Part shown: one piece after another, positions 24,734-34,697 of the stretch
Layout of the letters: each line of letters opens with the position of its first letter
Numbering within the stretch: the stretch's first letter is position 1
The notes under the pieces: generated by a model
The model's database searches: none
What the model saw: the letters and a program-made list of their open reading frames with translations, nothing else
Told to the model about the DNA's origin: nothing
Source: Bacteroidota bacterium
GTDB lineage: Bacteria > Bacteroidota > Bacteroidia > 2-12-FULL-35-15
Assembly: GCA_025963775.1 (NCBI GenBank)
Contig: JAOQAD010000034.1
Span: forward strand, 1-58,066
DNA length: 58,066 nt
Direction of reading: 5' to 3'
Position numbers and translations under genes: made by a program

Positions 24734-25032
24734 ACGTATGTTGATTAAAATGTCTTTTTTTTAGATTAAGCGTTCAAAAGTACCACTTTTTGCAAGCCTT
24801 TCATGTATTGTTGAAAATATACGGGTATTGTTGAAAACTCAAGGAAATTAAGGAGAATAAGGGTTTTATAAAACTTTGCAGATAGCTATATTTGCGGGCT
24901 GAAACGGAAACTGGAGAGTTGGAGATTTTTTCAATCGGAGAATTGAAAATCCGGAATTAAAAAATCTAAAATGATTGCGATAAACTTCAGCATTCTGAAA
25001 ATCAAAAATTCTTAAAATCAATAATTTAAAAA
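24734..25032. other. Divergent intergenic region between transketolase and ychF
   Basis: No gene. A TATATTTG (-7-like, TAnnTTTG) at 24887-24894 points toward ychF; the -33 half is only TTTT-like. The rest consists of simple AT-rich and GGAGA/GAATT tracts without strong secondary structure. Confidence 0.45.
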
Positions 25033-26133
25033 ATGGCATTACAGTGTGGAATTGTGGGATTACCCAACGTAGGGAAATCGACTTTATTTAATTGTTTATC
25101 GAATGCAAAGGCGCAGGCTGCTAACTTTCCGTTCTGTACGATCGAGCCGAATGTGGGCGTGATCACCGTGCCGGATGAGCGCCTTGCGGTGCTGGAAAAG
25201 CTGGTGAACCCGGAAAGGGTAGTGCCTACCACGGTGGAGATCGTAGATATCGCCGGACTGGTGAAAGGGGCAAGCAAAGGAGAAGGCCTCGGGAACAAGT
25301 TCCTGGCGAATATCCGTGAAACCAACGCGATCATTCACGTGCTGCGCTGCTTTGATGACGACAATGTGATCCATGTGGATGGTTCGGTAAACCCGATCCG
25401 TGACAAGGAAATTATAGATACGGAGCTGCAGCTGAAGGACCTGGAATCGGTGGAAACGAAATTAAAGCGCGTGGAGAAGCAGGCAAAGACCGGTAACGAC
25501 AAGGAAGCGAAAAAAGCATTCGATGTGCTGACGCATGTGAAGAGCCTGCTGGAGCAGGGAAAATCGGCACGTGCCGCCAACCTGAGCGAAACGGATATGC
25601 AATACATTGCTGACTGCCACCTGTTAACGGTAAAGCCGGTGCTTTACGTTTGCAACGTGGATGAAGCTTCTGTAAAAACAGGAAATAAATATGTGGACAT
25701 GGTGAAGGAAGCGGTGAAGGATGAAAATGCGGAGGTGCTGATCATTACTGCACAGATGGAAGCAGAGATCGCCAGCCTGGAAACATACGAGGAGCGCCAG
25801 ATGTTCCTTGGAGAAATGGGATTAACGGAGCCGGGTGTGAACTACCTGATCAAAGCCGCTTACCGTATCCTGGACCTGCAGACGTATTTTACAGCAGGTG
25901 TGAAGGAGGTAAGGGCATGGACGATCAACAAGGGAATGACCGCGCCACAGGCTGCAGGTGTGATCCATACCGATTTTGAAAAGGGGTTCATCCGCGCTGA
26001 GGTGATCAAATACAATGATTTTGTGACGTTTGGGTCGGAAGCTGCCTGCAAGGATGCCGGCAAAATGGGTGTGGAAGGAAAAGAGTATGTGGTGAATGAT
26101 GGGGATCTGATGCATTTCAGGTTTAATGTGTAA
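25033..26133 (+). CDS. ychF: Redox-regulated ATPase YchF (Obg-like)
   Basis: 366 residues, normal length. N-terminal G domain: P-loop GLPNVGKSTLF (residues 9-19), G3 DIAGLVKGASKGEG, and the relaxed G4 NVDE that gives ATP preference. A coiled-coil insertion is followed by the TGS domain at the C-terminus (VHTDFEKGFIRAEVIKYNDF). YchF binds ribosomes and proteasome-like partners and modulates translation-associated stress response. Monocistronic, divergent from transketolase. Confidence 0.97.
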   Translation: MALQCGIVGLPNVGKSTLFNCLSNAKAQAANFPFCTIEPNVGVITVPDERLAVLEKLVNPERVVPTTVEIVDIAGLVKGASKGEGLGNKFLANIRETNAIIHVLRCFDDDNVIHVDGSVNPIRDKEIIDTELQLKDLESVETKLKRVEKQAKTGNDKEAKKAFDVLTHVKSLLEQGKSARAANLSETDMQYIADCHLLTVKPVLYVCNVDEASVKTGNKYVDMVKEAVKDENAEVLIITAQMEAEIASLETYEERQMFLGEMGLTEPGVNYLIKAAYRILDLQTYFTAGVKEVRAWTINKGMTAPQAAGVIHTDFEKGFIRAEVIKYNDFVTFGSEAACKDAGKMGVEGKEYVVNDGDLMHFRFNV

Positions 26134-26190
26134 TTAGATATAAGATAATAGATGTGAGATATTAGATGAGCGAGAAACGAATTTGATAAT

Positions 26191-26769
26191 ATGGTAATCA
26201 AAAAAACATCATTCTTTCATTTAACTTTTTTTAGCCTCTTATTTTTATTTGGCTGTCAATCAAATTCTAAAAAGGAGCCTAATCCAGCAACCGTATCTCC
26301 AAAGGCATCGACTTCTTTAAGTCAAAACGATTCTTTAAAAAGTCATAAGTCCATAAAAAAGGAAGATAATATTCTTAAAACAGATTTAGATTTCAACCTG
26401 ATATCAAAAATCAGGATAAGAATAGATAAAAATGATGTAGAATGGAAAGAGAAAGAAGCAAATGATTTTAGATTCGTTTATAAGTTCAAATCAAAAAAGT
26501 TAATTACTTATAAAAATAAAAAGGAATATAAGATTTATTCAAATCCGATAATTTATTTTAATCTTTCGAAAGATTCGAAAATTGATTCAATTAAGTATGA
26601 TGGGGAAAATATAATGATAAGCGATTTGTTGAATTTTCGTCAAGTAAGGTTTGCGCCATCTGGCCTTGAAGGTGCGGCAGAATACTTTGTTGGAAATATA
26701 GAAGTCCATCTATTGCTAAACGATATTCTTGAAAGTGAAATAAATCATGGAAATGGAGTAACAAATTGA
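26191..26769 (+). CDS. AT-rich lipoprotein, probable acquired gene
   Basis: 192 residues. Lipoprotein signal (FHLTFFSLLFLFGC, Cys about residue 22), then a Ser/Lys-rich linker and a beta-like C-terminus. Unlike its neighbours it is strongly AT-rich, uses AAA/ATT/TTA heavily and has no family I recognise. It is an island of foreign-looking base composition between ychF and parE, flanked by short AT repeats. Confidence 0.65.
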   Translation: MVIKKTSFFHLTFFSLLFLFGCQSNSKKEPNPATVSPKASTSLSQNDSLKSHKSIKKEDNILKTDLDFNLISKIRIRIDKNDVEWKEKEANDFRFVYKFKSKKLITYKNKKEYKIYSNPIIYFNLSKDSKIDSIKYDGENIMISDLLNFRQVRFAPSGLEGAAEYFVGNIEVHLLLNDILESEINHGNGVTN

Positions 26770-26840
26770 TACGCAACAGCAACAAGATTAGTAAAATCAG
26801 TATTTCGTAGATTAGTAAAGATTCGTAATTCGCAGATAAA

Positions 26841-28730
26841 ATGTCAGAAAAGGAAGTAAAATATAACGAAGACAGCATCCGGACGCTTGAGTGGAATGAA
26901 CACATCCGCCTTCGCCCGGGAATGTACATTGGAAAGCTGGGCGACGGATCATCGCCCGATGATGGGATTTATATCCTGCTAAAGGAAACTTTGGATAACT
27001 GTATCGATGAGTTTGTGATGGGGAACGGAAGGTCGATCGACATCACCATCAAGGATAAAACAGTGCGCGTACGCGATTATGGCCGCGGGATCCCTTTGGG
27101 AAAACTCGTGGATGTGGTATCGAAGATCAATACCGGTGCGAAGTACGATTCAGAAGCATTTAAAAAATCCGTGGGACTGAACGGTGTGGGTACAAAAGCG
27201 GTGAATGCATTGTCAAGCCACTTTTGCGTACAGGCATTCCGTGACAACCAGACCAAATCAGCCGAATTCTCGAAAGGGAAACTGCTGAAAGAGGATAAGG
27301 TTACGCCTTCCGAAGCACGCAAGGGAACATTGGTGACCTTTACGCCGGATGAAACGATTTTCGGCAATTACCACTTCATCAATGAGTACGTGGAGAAGAT
27401 GCTCTGGAATTATGCCTACCTGAATACCGGGCTCACCATCAATTACAACGGTCAGAAATTCCACTCCGAAAACGGGTTGCTTGACCTGCTTACGCAAAAC
27501 ATCAACGGCCCGATCCTGTACCCGACCATTCACCTGAAAGGCTTTGACATTGAAGTGGCGCTGACCCACAGCAACCAGCAGTACGGCGAAGAGTATTATT
27601 CCTTCGTGAACGGGCAGCATACCACGCAGGGCGGAACCCACCAGGGCGCATTCCGCGAGGCGGTCGTAAAAACGATCCGTGAATTTTTCAAGAAAGACTT
27701 TGAGGCAGTGGATGTGCGTACGTCCATCATTGCCGCAGTAAGTATAAAAGTGCAGGAGCCGGTGTTCGAATCGCAGACCAAGACCAAGCTCGGCTCACAG
27801 GAGATCAGCCCGAAAGGCCCTTCCGTGAAAAGCTTTATCGGCGATTTCATGAAAACGGAGCTGGATAACTTCCTTCACAAGAACCCTGAAGTGGCGCAAT
27901 CCATCCTGCAGAAGATCCAGCAGAGCGAGCGGGAGAGGAAAGATTTACAAGGCATCCAGAAACTGGCGCGTGAGCGTGCAAAAAAATCAAACCTTCATAA
28001 TAAGAAATTACGCGACTGCCGCGTGCATTTCAACTCGAACGATGAGCGTAAGCTGGATACCACGCTGTTCATCTGCGAGGGAGATTCGGCGAGCGGTTCC
28101 ATCACCAAAACACGCGATGTGAACGTGCAGGCTGTGTTCAGTTTAAAGGGAAAACCACTGAATGCATTCGGGCTGACCAAGAAGATCGTTTATGAGAATG
28201 AAGAGTTCAACCTGCTGCAGGCTGCTTTGAACATCGAGGACGGGATCGAGAACCTGCGCTACAACAACATTGTGGTGGCTACCGATGCCGATGTGGATGG
28301 TATGCACATCCGCCTGCTGCTCATGACCTTTTTCCTGCAGTTCTTCCCCGACCTGGTGAAGAACGGCCACGTGTACATCCTGCAAACACCATTGTTCAGG
28401 GTAAGGAATAAAAAGGAAACAGTATACTGCTATAGTGAAGAGGAAAGAAGAAGTGCCATTGCAAGATTGGGCGTAAAGCCGGAGATCACACGATTCAAAG
28501 GTTTGGGAGAGATCTCGCCGGATGAGTTCAAGCTGTTCATCGGGAAAGACATGCGCAAGGATCCTGTGATCATTGGCAAGGACAGGAGCATCATCGACAT
28601 GCTTGGCTATTACATGGGCAAGAACACGCAGGAGCGCCAGGATTTTATCATTGATAACCTCGTGGTGGAAAAAGACCTCGTGGAAGAAATTGAAAAGGAA
28701 ATAACTGCTGAGATAACAGCAAATAAATAG
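26841..28730 (+). CDS. parE: DNA topoisomerase IV subunit B
   Basis: 629 residues. GHKL ATPase: [18 protein letters not shown] and [13 protein letters not shown]. Transducer domain, then TOPRIM with [15 protein letters not shown] and [11 protein letters not shown]. It pairs with ParC (next gene) to decatenate sister chromosomes. No GyrB-type insertion, and the parE-parC operon order marks topo IV rather than gyrase. Confidence 0.93.
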   Translation: MSEKEVKYNEDSIRTLEWNEHIRLRPGMYIGKLGDGSSPDDGIYILLKETLDNCIDEFVMGNGRSIDITIKDKTVRVRDYGRGIPLGKLVDVVSKINTGAKYDSEAFKKSVGLNGVGTKAVNALSSHFCVQAFRDNQTKSAEFSKGKLLKEDKVTPSEARKGTLVTFTPDETIFGNYHFINEYVEKMLWNYAYLNTGLTINYNGQKFHSENGLLDLLTQNINGPILYPTIHLKGFDIEVALTHSNQQYGEEYYSFVNGQHTTQGGTHQGAFREAVVKTIREFFKKDFEAVDVRTSIIAAVSIKVQEPVFESQTKTKLGSQEISPKGPSVKSFIGDFMKTELDNFLHKNPEVAQSILQKIQQSERERKDLQGIQKLARERAKKSNLHNKKLRDCRVHFNSNDERKLDTTLFICEGDSASGSITKTRDVNVQAVFSLKGKPLNAFGLTKKIVYENEEFNLLQAALNIEDGIENLRYNNIVVATDADVDGMHIRLLLMTFFLQFFPDLVKNGHVYILQTPLFRVRNKKETVYCYSEEERRSAIARLGVKPEITRFKGLGEISPDEFKLFIGKDMRKDPVIIGKDRSIIDMLGYYMGKNTQERQDFIIDNLVVEKDLVEEIEKEITAEITANK

Positions 28731-28737
28731 TAATGAA

Positions 28738-28829
28738 TGTCATTCCGATCCGCCGCGGCGGAAGAAATCTTTTTATTTGAACAGGAAAGTAAAAAATAAA
28801 AAGATCTCCCGGCTGAGCCCGGGATGACA
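28738..28829. repeat. Intergenic palindromic repeat, TGTCAT...ATGACA ends
   Basis: The 92-bp unit between parE and parC begins TGTCATTCCGA and ends GGGATGACA. Internal arms AATCTTTTTATT and AATAAAAAGATC are complementary. It belongs to the same group as the units at 17958-18023, 43535-43691 and 50825-50906. RNA from it would fold into a long hairpin within the parE-parC transcript. Confidence 0.65.
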
Positions 28830-28841
28830 AGGTAAAAAAAT

Positions 28842-31553
28842 ATGAGCGACGAAATTATAAATGAAGAAATGAACGGTGAAGGTGAAGAGCTTCACAACAT
28901 TACGCATGTGTCGGGAATGTACCAGAACTGGTTCCTCGACTATGCTTCCTATGTTATTTTAGAGCGTGCGGTTCCTTACGTGGAAGACGGGCTGAAGCCT
29001 GTTCAGCGGAGGATCCTGCATTCGATGGACGACCTCGATGATGGCCGCTACAACAAAGTGGCGAACATCATAGGGCATACCATGAAATACCATCCGCACG
29101 GTGATGCAAGTATTGGCGATGCACTGGTAGCACTCGGGCAAAAGGACCTGCTTATTGATACGCAGGGAAACTGGGGGAATATTCTTACCGGCGACAGGGC
29201 TGCTGCCCCTCGTTACATCGAGGCGCGCCTTTCCAAATTTGCGCTGGAAGTGGTGTTCAACCCCAAAACAACTACCTGGCTGCTGAGCTACGACGGCAGG
29301 AACAAAGAGCCGGAAACGCTTCCTGTGAAATTCCCTTTGCTCCTTGCACAGGGTGTTGAAGGGATTGCGGTAGGCCTTGCATGTAAAATGCTGCCGCATA
29401 ATTTCAATGAATTGTGTGATGCATCCGTTGCCATTTTACGTGGCAAGAGGACTGATATACTTCCTGATTTCGCGACATCGGGAATGGCGGATTTCAGCAA
29501 TTACAACGATGGATTGCGCGGAGGAAAAGTAAGGGTACGTGCGAAGATCTCGCAGCTTGACAAAAAAACACTCGTGATCAACGAGATCCCTTTCGGTACA
29601 ACCACCGGATCCCTCATTGATACTATTGTTGCCGCGAACGACAAAGGAAAGATCAAGATCAAAAAGGTGGAGGATAACACTTCCGAAAATGTGGAGATCG
29701 TGATCCACCTTGTACCGGGCATTTCGCCGGATAAGACCATTGATGCGCTGTATGCCTTCACGGATTGTGAAGTGTCCATTTCACCGAATGCCTGCATCAT
29801 CGAGAACGATAAGCCGAGATTTGTGGGCGTGAACGAGATCCTCAGGCTTTCCACCCACCAGACCCTTGCCCTGCTGAAAAGCGAGCTGGAGATCGAAAAA
29901 GGTGAATTGCAGGAATCGTACATGTTCGCATCCTTGGAGAAGATCTTCATCAAGGATGAGATGTACATCGACTTTAAAAATTACTCCGACAAGCCAAGCT
30001 TATTCGGTTATCTCGACGGACGTTTTGCAAAATACAAGAAGCAGTTCATCCGTGAGATCACCAACGAGGATTTTGAAAAGCTGACGCAGATCCCGATGAT
30101 CCGCATCACCCGCTTCGATTCCGCGAAAGCAGATGAGAAAATGAGGGCGCTGGAAGCACGCATTAAGGAAATTGATCATCACCTGGCTAACCTCGTTGAC
30201 TTTGCCGTTGAATATTTCAAAAACCTGAAAAAGAAATACGGTGTCGGCCGTGAGCGGAAGACCGAGATCAAATCGTTTGAGAACATTGTTGCGACCAGCG
30301 TTGTGGTTGCTAACGAAAAATTATACGTGAACCGTGAAGAAGGATTTGCCGGCTATGGCCTGAAGAAGGATGAATTCGTAGGCGAGTGCTCCGACATTGA
30401 TGACATCATTGTATTCCGAAAGGATGGAACGATGCAGGTTTCCAAGGTGGCCGACAAGGCATTTGTGGGGAAAGACCTGATCCATATTGCCGTTTTCAAA
30501 AAGAACGACGAGCGCACTGTGTACAACATGATCTACCGCGATGGGAAATCCGGCAGCGTGTTCATGAAGCGTTTCCCGGTAACGGGCGTAACCCGCGACA
30601 AGCAATATGACCTTACCAAAGGAACAAAAGGCTCGGAAGTGCTTTACTTTACTGCCAACCCGAACGGGGAAGCGGAAATTGTAGAGGTGCAGCTGAAGCC
30701 GATGCCGGGCCTGCGCAAAGTGCAGTGGGACCTGAACTTCTCCGAGCTTGCTGTGAAAGGCCGCAATTCCATGGGGAACGTGGTGACCAAATATTCCATT
30801 AAAAAGATCATCCTGAAAGAAAAAGGCGTGTCCACACTTGGCGCCCGGGATATCTGGTTCGATGATACTGTTCAGCGCCTTAATACTGATAAGCGCGGAA
30901 CTTTCCTCGGAAGCTTCGGCCCTGAGGACAAGATCCTCACCATCATGCAGAACGGGCATTACAAGCTTACAGGCTTTGATGTATCCACGCATTTTGATGA
31001 GGACATGGTGCTGATCGAAAAGTTCAACCCGAAAAAGCCTGTCGCAGCCATTTACCTGGATGGCGAAAGCAAAACTTATTTTGTGAAGCGCTTCCTTGTT
31101 GAGCCAACGGATAAAAAGGTGCTGTTCATTTCGGAAGCTGAAGGCTCCCGCATTGAGATCGTTACAACGGAAGAGCTGCCAGTGGTGGAGCTGAAGTTTT
31201 CGAAAGTGAAGGATAAGGAATTACCGCCTGAGCAGATCAAACTGAATGAGTTCATCGAGGTGAAAGGAATGAAGGCGAAAGGAAATAAACTGTCGTACGC
31301 CAAAGTGAAAGAGATCAACCTGCTGCCACCTGTGGAGGTGCACATCGAGGAAGATGTGCTGGATGAATTTGAAGAAAGCGGCATGTCGCCCCTGGAAGCG
31401 ATCAAAAAAGCACAGGAGCCTGTAAAGGAAAAAAATATCCTCTCGATCGACCAGCAGATCAATGCTGAGATCAAGCTGCCATCGGAAGAAAAGAAGAAAA
31501 AGAAAAAAGGGACGGATGATGGTAAAGACCTCACTCTTGATTTTGATTCATAA
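28842..31553 (+). CDS. parC: DNA topoisomerase IV subunit A
   Basis: 903 residues. Winged-helix breakage domain with the quinolone-region HPHGDASIGDALVA and catalytic Tyr125 in RAAAPRYIEARLS. Coiled-coil and C-terminal beta-pinwheel follow. The Lys/Glu-rich tail (ending GKDLTLDFDS) is a lineage-specific extension. With ParE it relaxes and decatenates DNA. A strong terminator directly follows. Confidence 0.93.
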   Translation: MSDEIINEEMNGEGEELHNITHVSGMYQNWFLDYASYVILERAVPYVEDGLKPVQRRILHSMDDLDDGRYNKVANIIGHTMKYHPHGDASIGDALVALGQKDLLIDTQGNWGNILTGDRAAAPRYIEARLSKFALEVVFNPKTTTWLLSYDGRNKEPETLPVKFPLLLAQGVEGIAVGLACKMLPHNFNELCDASVAILRGKRTDILPDFATSGMADFSNYNDGLRGGKVRVRAKISQLDKKTLVINEIPFGTTTGSLIDTIVAANDKGKIKIKKVEDNTSENVEIVIHLVPGISPDKTIDALYAFTDCEVSISPNACIIENDKPRFVGVNEILRLSTHQTLALLKSELEIEKGELQESYMFASLEKIFIKDEMYIDFKNYSDKPSLFGYLDGRFAKYKKQFIREITNEDFEKLTQIPMIRITRFDSAKADEKMRALEARIKEIDHHLANLVDFAVEYFKNLKKKYGVGRERKTEIKSFENIVATSVVVANEKLYVNREEGFAGYGLKKDEFVGECSDIDDIIVFRKDGTMQVSKVADKAFVGKDLIHIAVFKKNDERTVYNMIYRDGKSGSVFMKRFPVTGVTRDKQYDLTKGTKGSEVLYFTANPNGEAEIVEVQLKPMPGLRKVQWDLNFSELAVKGRNSMGNVVTKYSIKKIILKEKGVSTLGARDIWFDDTVQRLNTDKRGTFLGSFGPEDKILTIMQNGHYKLTGFDVSTHFDEDMVLIEKFNPKKPVAAIYLDGESKTYFVKRFLVEPTDKKVLFISEAEGSRIEIVTTEELPVVELKFSKVKDKELPPEQIKLNEFIEVKGMKAKGNKLSYAKVKEINLLPPVEVHIEEDVLDEFEESGMSPLEAIKKAQEPVKEKNILSIDQQINAEIKLPSEEKKKKKKGTDDGKDLTLDFDS

Positions 31554-31556
31554 TAC

Positions 31557-31583
31557 AAATCCCGCCCTGAGCGGGATTTTTTT
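31557..31583 (+). terminator. Intrinsic terminator after parC
   Basis: AAATCCCGC-CCTGA-GCGGGATTT stem-loop followed by TTTT; nine-bp stem starting 5 bp after the parC stop. Confidence 0.9.
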
Positions 31584-31610
31584 ATTTCATAAATGGTGAT
31601 GTTTAATAAT

Positions 31611-31942
31611 GCGCTCCTCCGGAGCGCGCGTGTATCGTTTATCATGGGGTTATTAATAATATACTCCTCCGGAGTATCCCTGTGTTGTTATAAAACAGGC
31701 CGCTCCTATGGAGCTTGAATAGAATGGTGGCTGATTATGGCTACAAACAGGTTGCCCCGCCGGGGCTATTTTATTGTAAAGATTTCTCGTTAGACCTAAG
31801 AGCTTATTTTTTCAGCGTTCCGTTATCGCTCCGTAGGAGCGAACTGTTTGTAACAGCAATGTACCTGTATGTTCTTCAAGCTCCATAGGAGCGGCCTGTT
31901 TCACAAGCATTTTATAAGAGATCCGGTACTCCGGAGGAGTAC
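31611..31942. repeat. Nested inverted-repeat cluster of CTCC-NNN-GGAG hairpins
   Basis: Six mini-hairpins with stems of 5-7 bp and three-base loops lie in a row: 31611-31627, 31661-31677, 31702-31714, 31826-31842, 31880-31892, 31926-31942, plus a GCCCC/GGGGC one at 31754-31766. On a larger scale 31693-31719 is an exact 27-bp inverted copy of 31875-31901, and outer and inner segments also match in inverted order, so 31661-31942 can form one long imperfect cruciform. Confidence 0.75.
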
Positions 31943-31971
31943 ATTATTCGATATTGACGTGACATCTGTAT

Positions 31972-32076
31972 GAAATGCCATGGAAGTTGCGGGGATTAAC
32001 ATTTCACCCGCTGGAAATGACGCGGAATGTGCAGGAATTAACATTTGACCAGCGGGAAATGACATGGAAGCTAAAG
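31972..32076. repeat. 42-bp tandem repeat, about 2.5 copies
   Basis: Copies start at 31972, 32014 and 32056 (partial). Each has GAAATG, then a GGAA and GGATTAACATTT or GAATTAACATTT core and a CGCTG or AGCGG end. The 42-bp period is a multiple of 3, so a minus frame reads a 14-residue repeat (SFPAGxMLIPA), but the frame has no context of a gene. Confidence 0.7.
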
Positions 32077-32130
32077 AACCTGCCACAGCAACTGCAGGAT
32101 GGAAATCAACTAATATAAAGCCCTGAGTTC

Positions 32131-32160
32131 TTGCTTTTTCAAATAATTGTTCTAAGTTTG
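32131..32160 (+). promoter_or_regulatory. Bacteroidota housekeeping promoter
   Basis: TTG at 32131-32133, exactly 19 bp, then TAAGTTTG at 32153-32160: a perfect -33/-7 pair of the Bacteroidota primary sigma type. It lies 28 bp before the porin start and drives the porin-amt operon. Confidence 0.8.
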
Positions 32161-32188
32161 GTTAATAATTATTCCCTTTATTATTCTC

Positions 32189-33292
32189 ATGGCAAAAAAA
32201 ATTACACTTGTTTGTTTTGTTATTTTCCTTATTCCATTCTCCTTCCGGGCACAAACACTTGATTCCCTGATCCCGAAGAGCTTCCCGATCTCTATTACCG
32301 GTTATGTGGATGCGGATTATGCCTATTACACCGATTCAATGGGGACCACCGACTACCAGAAATTTCCTTCAGTTTCACCGAGAAGCAACCAGTTCGGAAT
32401 GAATATACTGATGCTTACATTCAGCTATGATGCGGAAAAGGTAAGGGCTGTAGGCACACTTCAGTTCGGCGACATTCCGAAAAGCACCTGGTCGGCCAAT
32501 TACAATTACATTATGGAAGCGCATGCAGGTGTCAGGGTCTTTAAAAAGCTTTGGCTGGATGCAGGATTTTTCCGCACGCATTTCGGAACGGAAGGCCTTC
32601 TTCCAAAAGAAAATTTTACAAGCTCGGTTTCTGTACCTACTTACTTTGAGCCTTATTACGAAAGCGGGATCCGTCTGAATTACAATCCAACTGCAAAGCT
32701 TTCCATCAATCTTTACCTGTTGAACGGCTATAATATGTACGAGGACAACAATGATAAAAAATCATTCGGAATACTGGTGAGCTATGCGCTTGGCGACAAG
32801 GGCAATATCAATTACAGCAATTATATCGGTGATGATACGCCAAAGGGCGATTCTGTTTCTCACAACAGGATGATGCACAACCTCTACCTGAATTACACGA
32901 TTAAAAAGCTGAGGATCCAGATCGGAGGTGATTACGGCATACAGGACCATTCGGCAATTACTGACAATAAAAAAAGTGCAGCTATGTACAGCGGATTGGC
33001 CAGCCTTAAATATGAGCTTGCTACAAGGGTGTTTGTTTATGGGAGAGGCGATATGTTTAATGATTCCGAAGGCTTTTTGTCAGGCGTGATCCTCGATAGG
33101 GACCTGATACTTACAGGCCTGAAAGGCTGGGGCGCCACAATCGGCGTTGAGTACAAGCCAACGGATAACAGCTATATCCGCCTCGAAGGAAGAAAGATCA
33201 CGATGGATAAGAACGAGGAGATCTTTCGCTGGGACGACGACTATACTTATTCCCGCTTCGAAGCATTAGTTAATCTTGGAATATCCTTCTAA
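32189..33292 (+). CDS. Outer-membrane beta-barrel porin preceding amt
   Basis: 367 residues. Signal peptide (LVCFVIFLIPFSFRAQ). The mature protein is a series of amphipathic strands, for example SITGYVDADYAYY, LMLTFSYDAEKVRAVGTLQF and LDAGFFRTHFGTEGL, ending FEALVNLGISF with the terminal Phe that outer-membrane barrels need for BAM recognition. Probably brings ammonium or other small solutes through the outer membrane, because it is 27 bp upstream of amt in one operon with a strong promoter. The family is common as an amt partner in Bacteroidota; substrate not proven. Confidence 0.85.
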   Translation: MAKKITLVCFVIFLIPFSFRAQTLDSLIPKSFPISITGYVDADYAYYTDSMGTTDYQKFPSVSPRSNQFGMNILMLTFSYDAEKVRAVGTLQFGDIPKSTWSANYNYIMEAHAGVRVFKKLWLDAGFFRTHFGTEGLLPKENFTSSVSVPTYFEPYYESGIRLNYNPTAKLSINLYLLNGYNMYEDNNDKKSFGILVSYALGDKGNINYSNYIGDDTPKGDSVSHNRMMHNLYLNYTIKKLRIQIGGDYGIQDHSAITDNKKSAAMYSGLASLKYELATRVFVYGRGDMFNDSEGFLSGVILDRDLILTGLKGWGATIGVEYKPTDNSYIRLEGRKITMDKNEEIFRWDDDYTYSRFEALVNLGISF

Positions 33293-33319
33293 TATAATTT
33301 AACCTCTAAACTAAAAAAC

Positions 33320-34543
33320 ATGTTTGACACAGGCACCACCGGTTTTATGTTATTGGCAACATCACTTGTGATGCTGATGACGCCAGGATTAGCATTCTTC
33401 TACGGAGGACTGGCAGGAAAAAAGAATATCCTCGGGATCATGATCCAGAGCTTTGTTTCAATGGGGATCACTACGATCCTCTGGTTTATTTTCGGGTATT
33501 CCCTTTGCTTCAGCGGGGGAGCCGGCGGCGTAATCGGGAATTTCGACAAGGTGATGATGCACGGAGTGAACCTGAATTCTGCATATTCCGGTAATCCGAA
33601 GCTTCCCGAGTTTGTGTTCATGGCTTACCAGATGATGTTCGCGATCATTACACCGGCGCTGATCACCGGGGCTTTCGTGAACCGTGTTACATTCAAATCC
33701 TATTTGATCTTTCTTGTGCTCTGGCAGGTATTCGTGTATTATCCTTTTGTTCACATGGTATGGGGCGGCGGTTTTCTTGCGCAGTGGGGAGTGCTTGATT
33801 TTGCAGGGGGCATCGTGGTGCATGCAACGGCAGGCTTCGCAGCTTTGGCATCGGTCATCTACCTTGGTAAAAGAAGGAACCCTGAGAACAAGCCTAACAG
33901 CATTCCGCTGATCGCATTGGGGACCGGCTTGCTGTGGTTCGGCTGGTACGGCTTTAATGCAGGAAGCGCACTGGATGTAAATGCAGTAACGGGCCTTGCC
34001 TTTCTGAATACGGATATTGCAGCATCGTTCGCGGCTGTTACCTGGCTGGTGATCGAGTGGAGCAGGGGCGCAAAGCAGCCAAAGTTTGTAGGCCTGCTTA
34101 CCGGTGCTGTTGCAGGTTTGGCAACGATAACACCGGCCGCAGGATACATCTCACTTCCTTATGCCGCCGTGATCGGTGTGCTTTCCGGTGCGGTATGTTA
34201 CATTGCCGTCGACTTTAAAAACAAGCGCGGCTGGGACGATGCGCTGGATGTATGGGGAGTTCACGGAATGGGCGGCGTGCTCGGAACCATATTGCTTGGT
34301 GTATTTGCATCGAAGCAGGTGAATCCCGCAGGCGCCGATGGCCTGATCCACGGCGGAAGCAGTTTCTTTATAAAAGAGGTGGTTGCCACACTGGGAGCAG
34401 CAGCCTATGCATTTATATTTACATACATCATGCTCATCGTGATCAATAAAGTAACGAAAGTGCGTGTGCCGGAAGATGTGGAAGACAGGGGGCTGGATGA
34501 AGGATTGCACGGAGAAACGGCGTATGATGAAGGCGTATTGTAG
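33320..34543 (+). CDS. amt: Ammonium transporter (Amt family)
   Basis: 407 residues with 11 transmembrane helices. Amt landmarks: VMLMTPGLAFFYGGLAGKKN (TM1), WFIFGYSLCFSGG, FVYYPFVHMVWGGGFLAQWG, GGIVVHATAGFAALAS (with pore His), and the second pore His in WGVHGMGGVLGTIL. It conducts NH3/NH4+ across the inner membrane. No GlnK gene is adjacent in this window. A wobble-rich hairpin at 34596-34617 ends the operon. Confidence 0.97.
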   Translation: MFDTGTTGFMLLATSLVMLMTPGLAFFYGGLAGKKNILGIMIQSFVSMGITTILWFIFGYSLCFSGGAGGVIGNFDKVMMHGVNLNSAYSGNPKLPEFVFMAYQMMFAIITPALITGAFVNRVTFKSYLIFLVLWQVFVYYPFVHMVWGGGFLAQWGVLDFAGGIVVHATAGFAALASVIYLGKRRNPENKPNSIPLIALGTGLLWFGWYGFNAGSALDVNAVTGLAFLNTDIAASFAAVTWLVIEWSRGAKQPKFVGLLTGAVAGLATITPAAGYISLPYAAVIGVLSGAVCYIAVDFKNKRGWDDALDVWGVHGMGGVLGTILLGVFASKQVNPAGADGLIHGGSSFFIKEVVATLGAAAYAFIFTYIMLIVINKVTKVRVPEDVEDRGLDEGLHGETAYDEGVL

Positions 34544-34595
34544 CCAGGTCCGGATCCGGGAGATCAGAATTCGTAAACGGTTAGCATTTATAAAG

Positions 34596-34627
34596 TGCCT
34601 CTGCAAAAGCGGGGGCATTTTATTTTT
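34596..34627 (+). terminator. Intrinsic terminator after amt
   Basis: TGCCTCTGC-AAAA-GCGGGGGCA stem (two G-T pairs) then TTTTATTTTTT. Confidence 0.75.
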
Positions 34628-34697
34628 TGTGTTTAAGGAATAAAATACCGTACTTAGAGTATTAATCATCTCCCAAAACTAAATCGACCCTATTGAA

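Noticed and set aside
30321..30992. Antisense 223-codon frame in parC
   Set aside because: Shadow frame of a well-conserved gene.
31901..32086. Minus frame with 14-residue repeats
   Set aside because: Only translates the 42-bp tandem repeat; kept as a repeat, not a gene.
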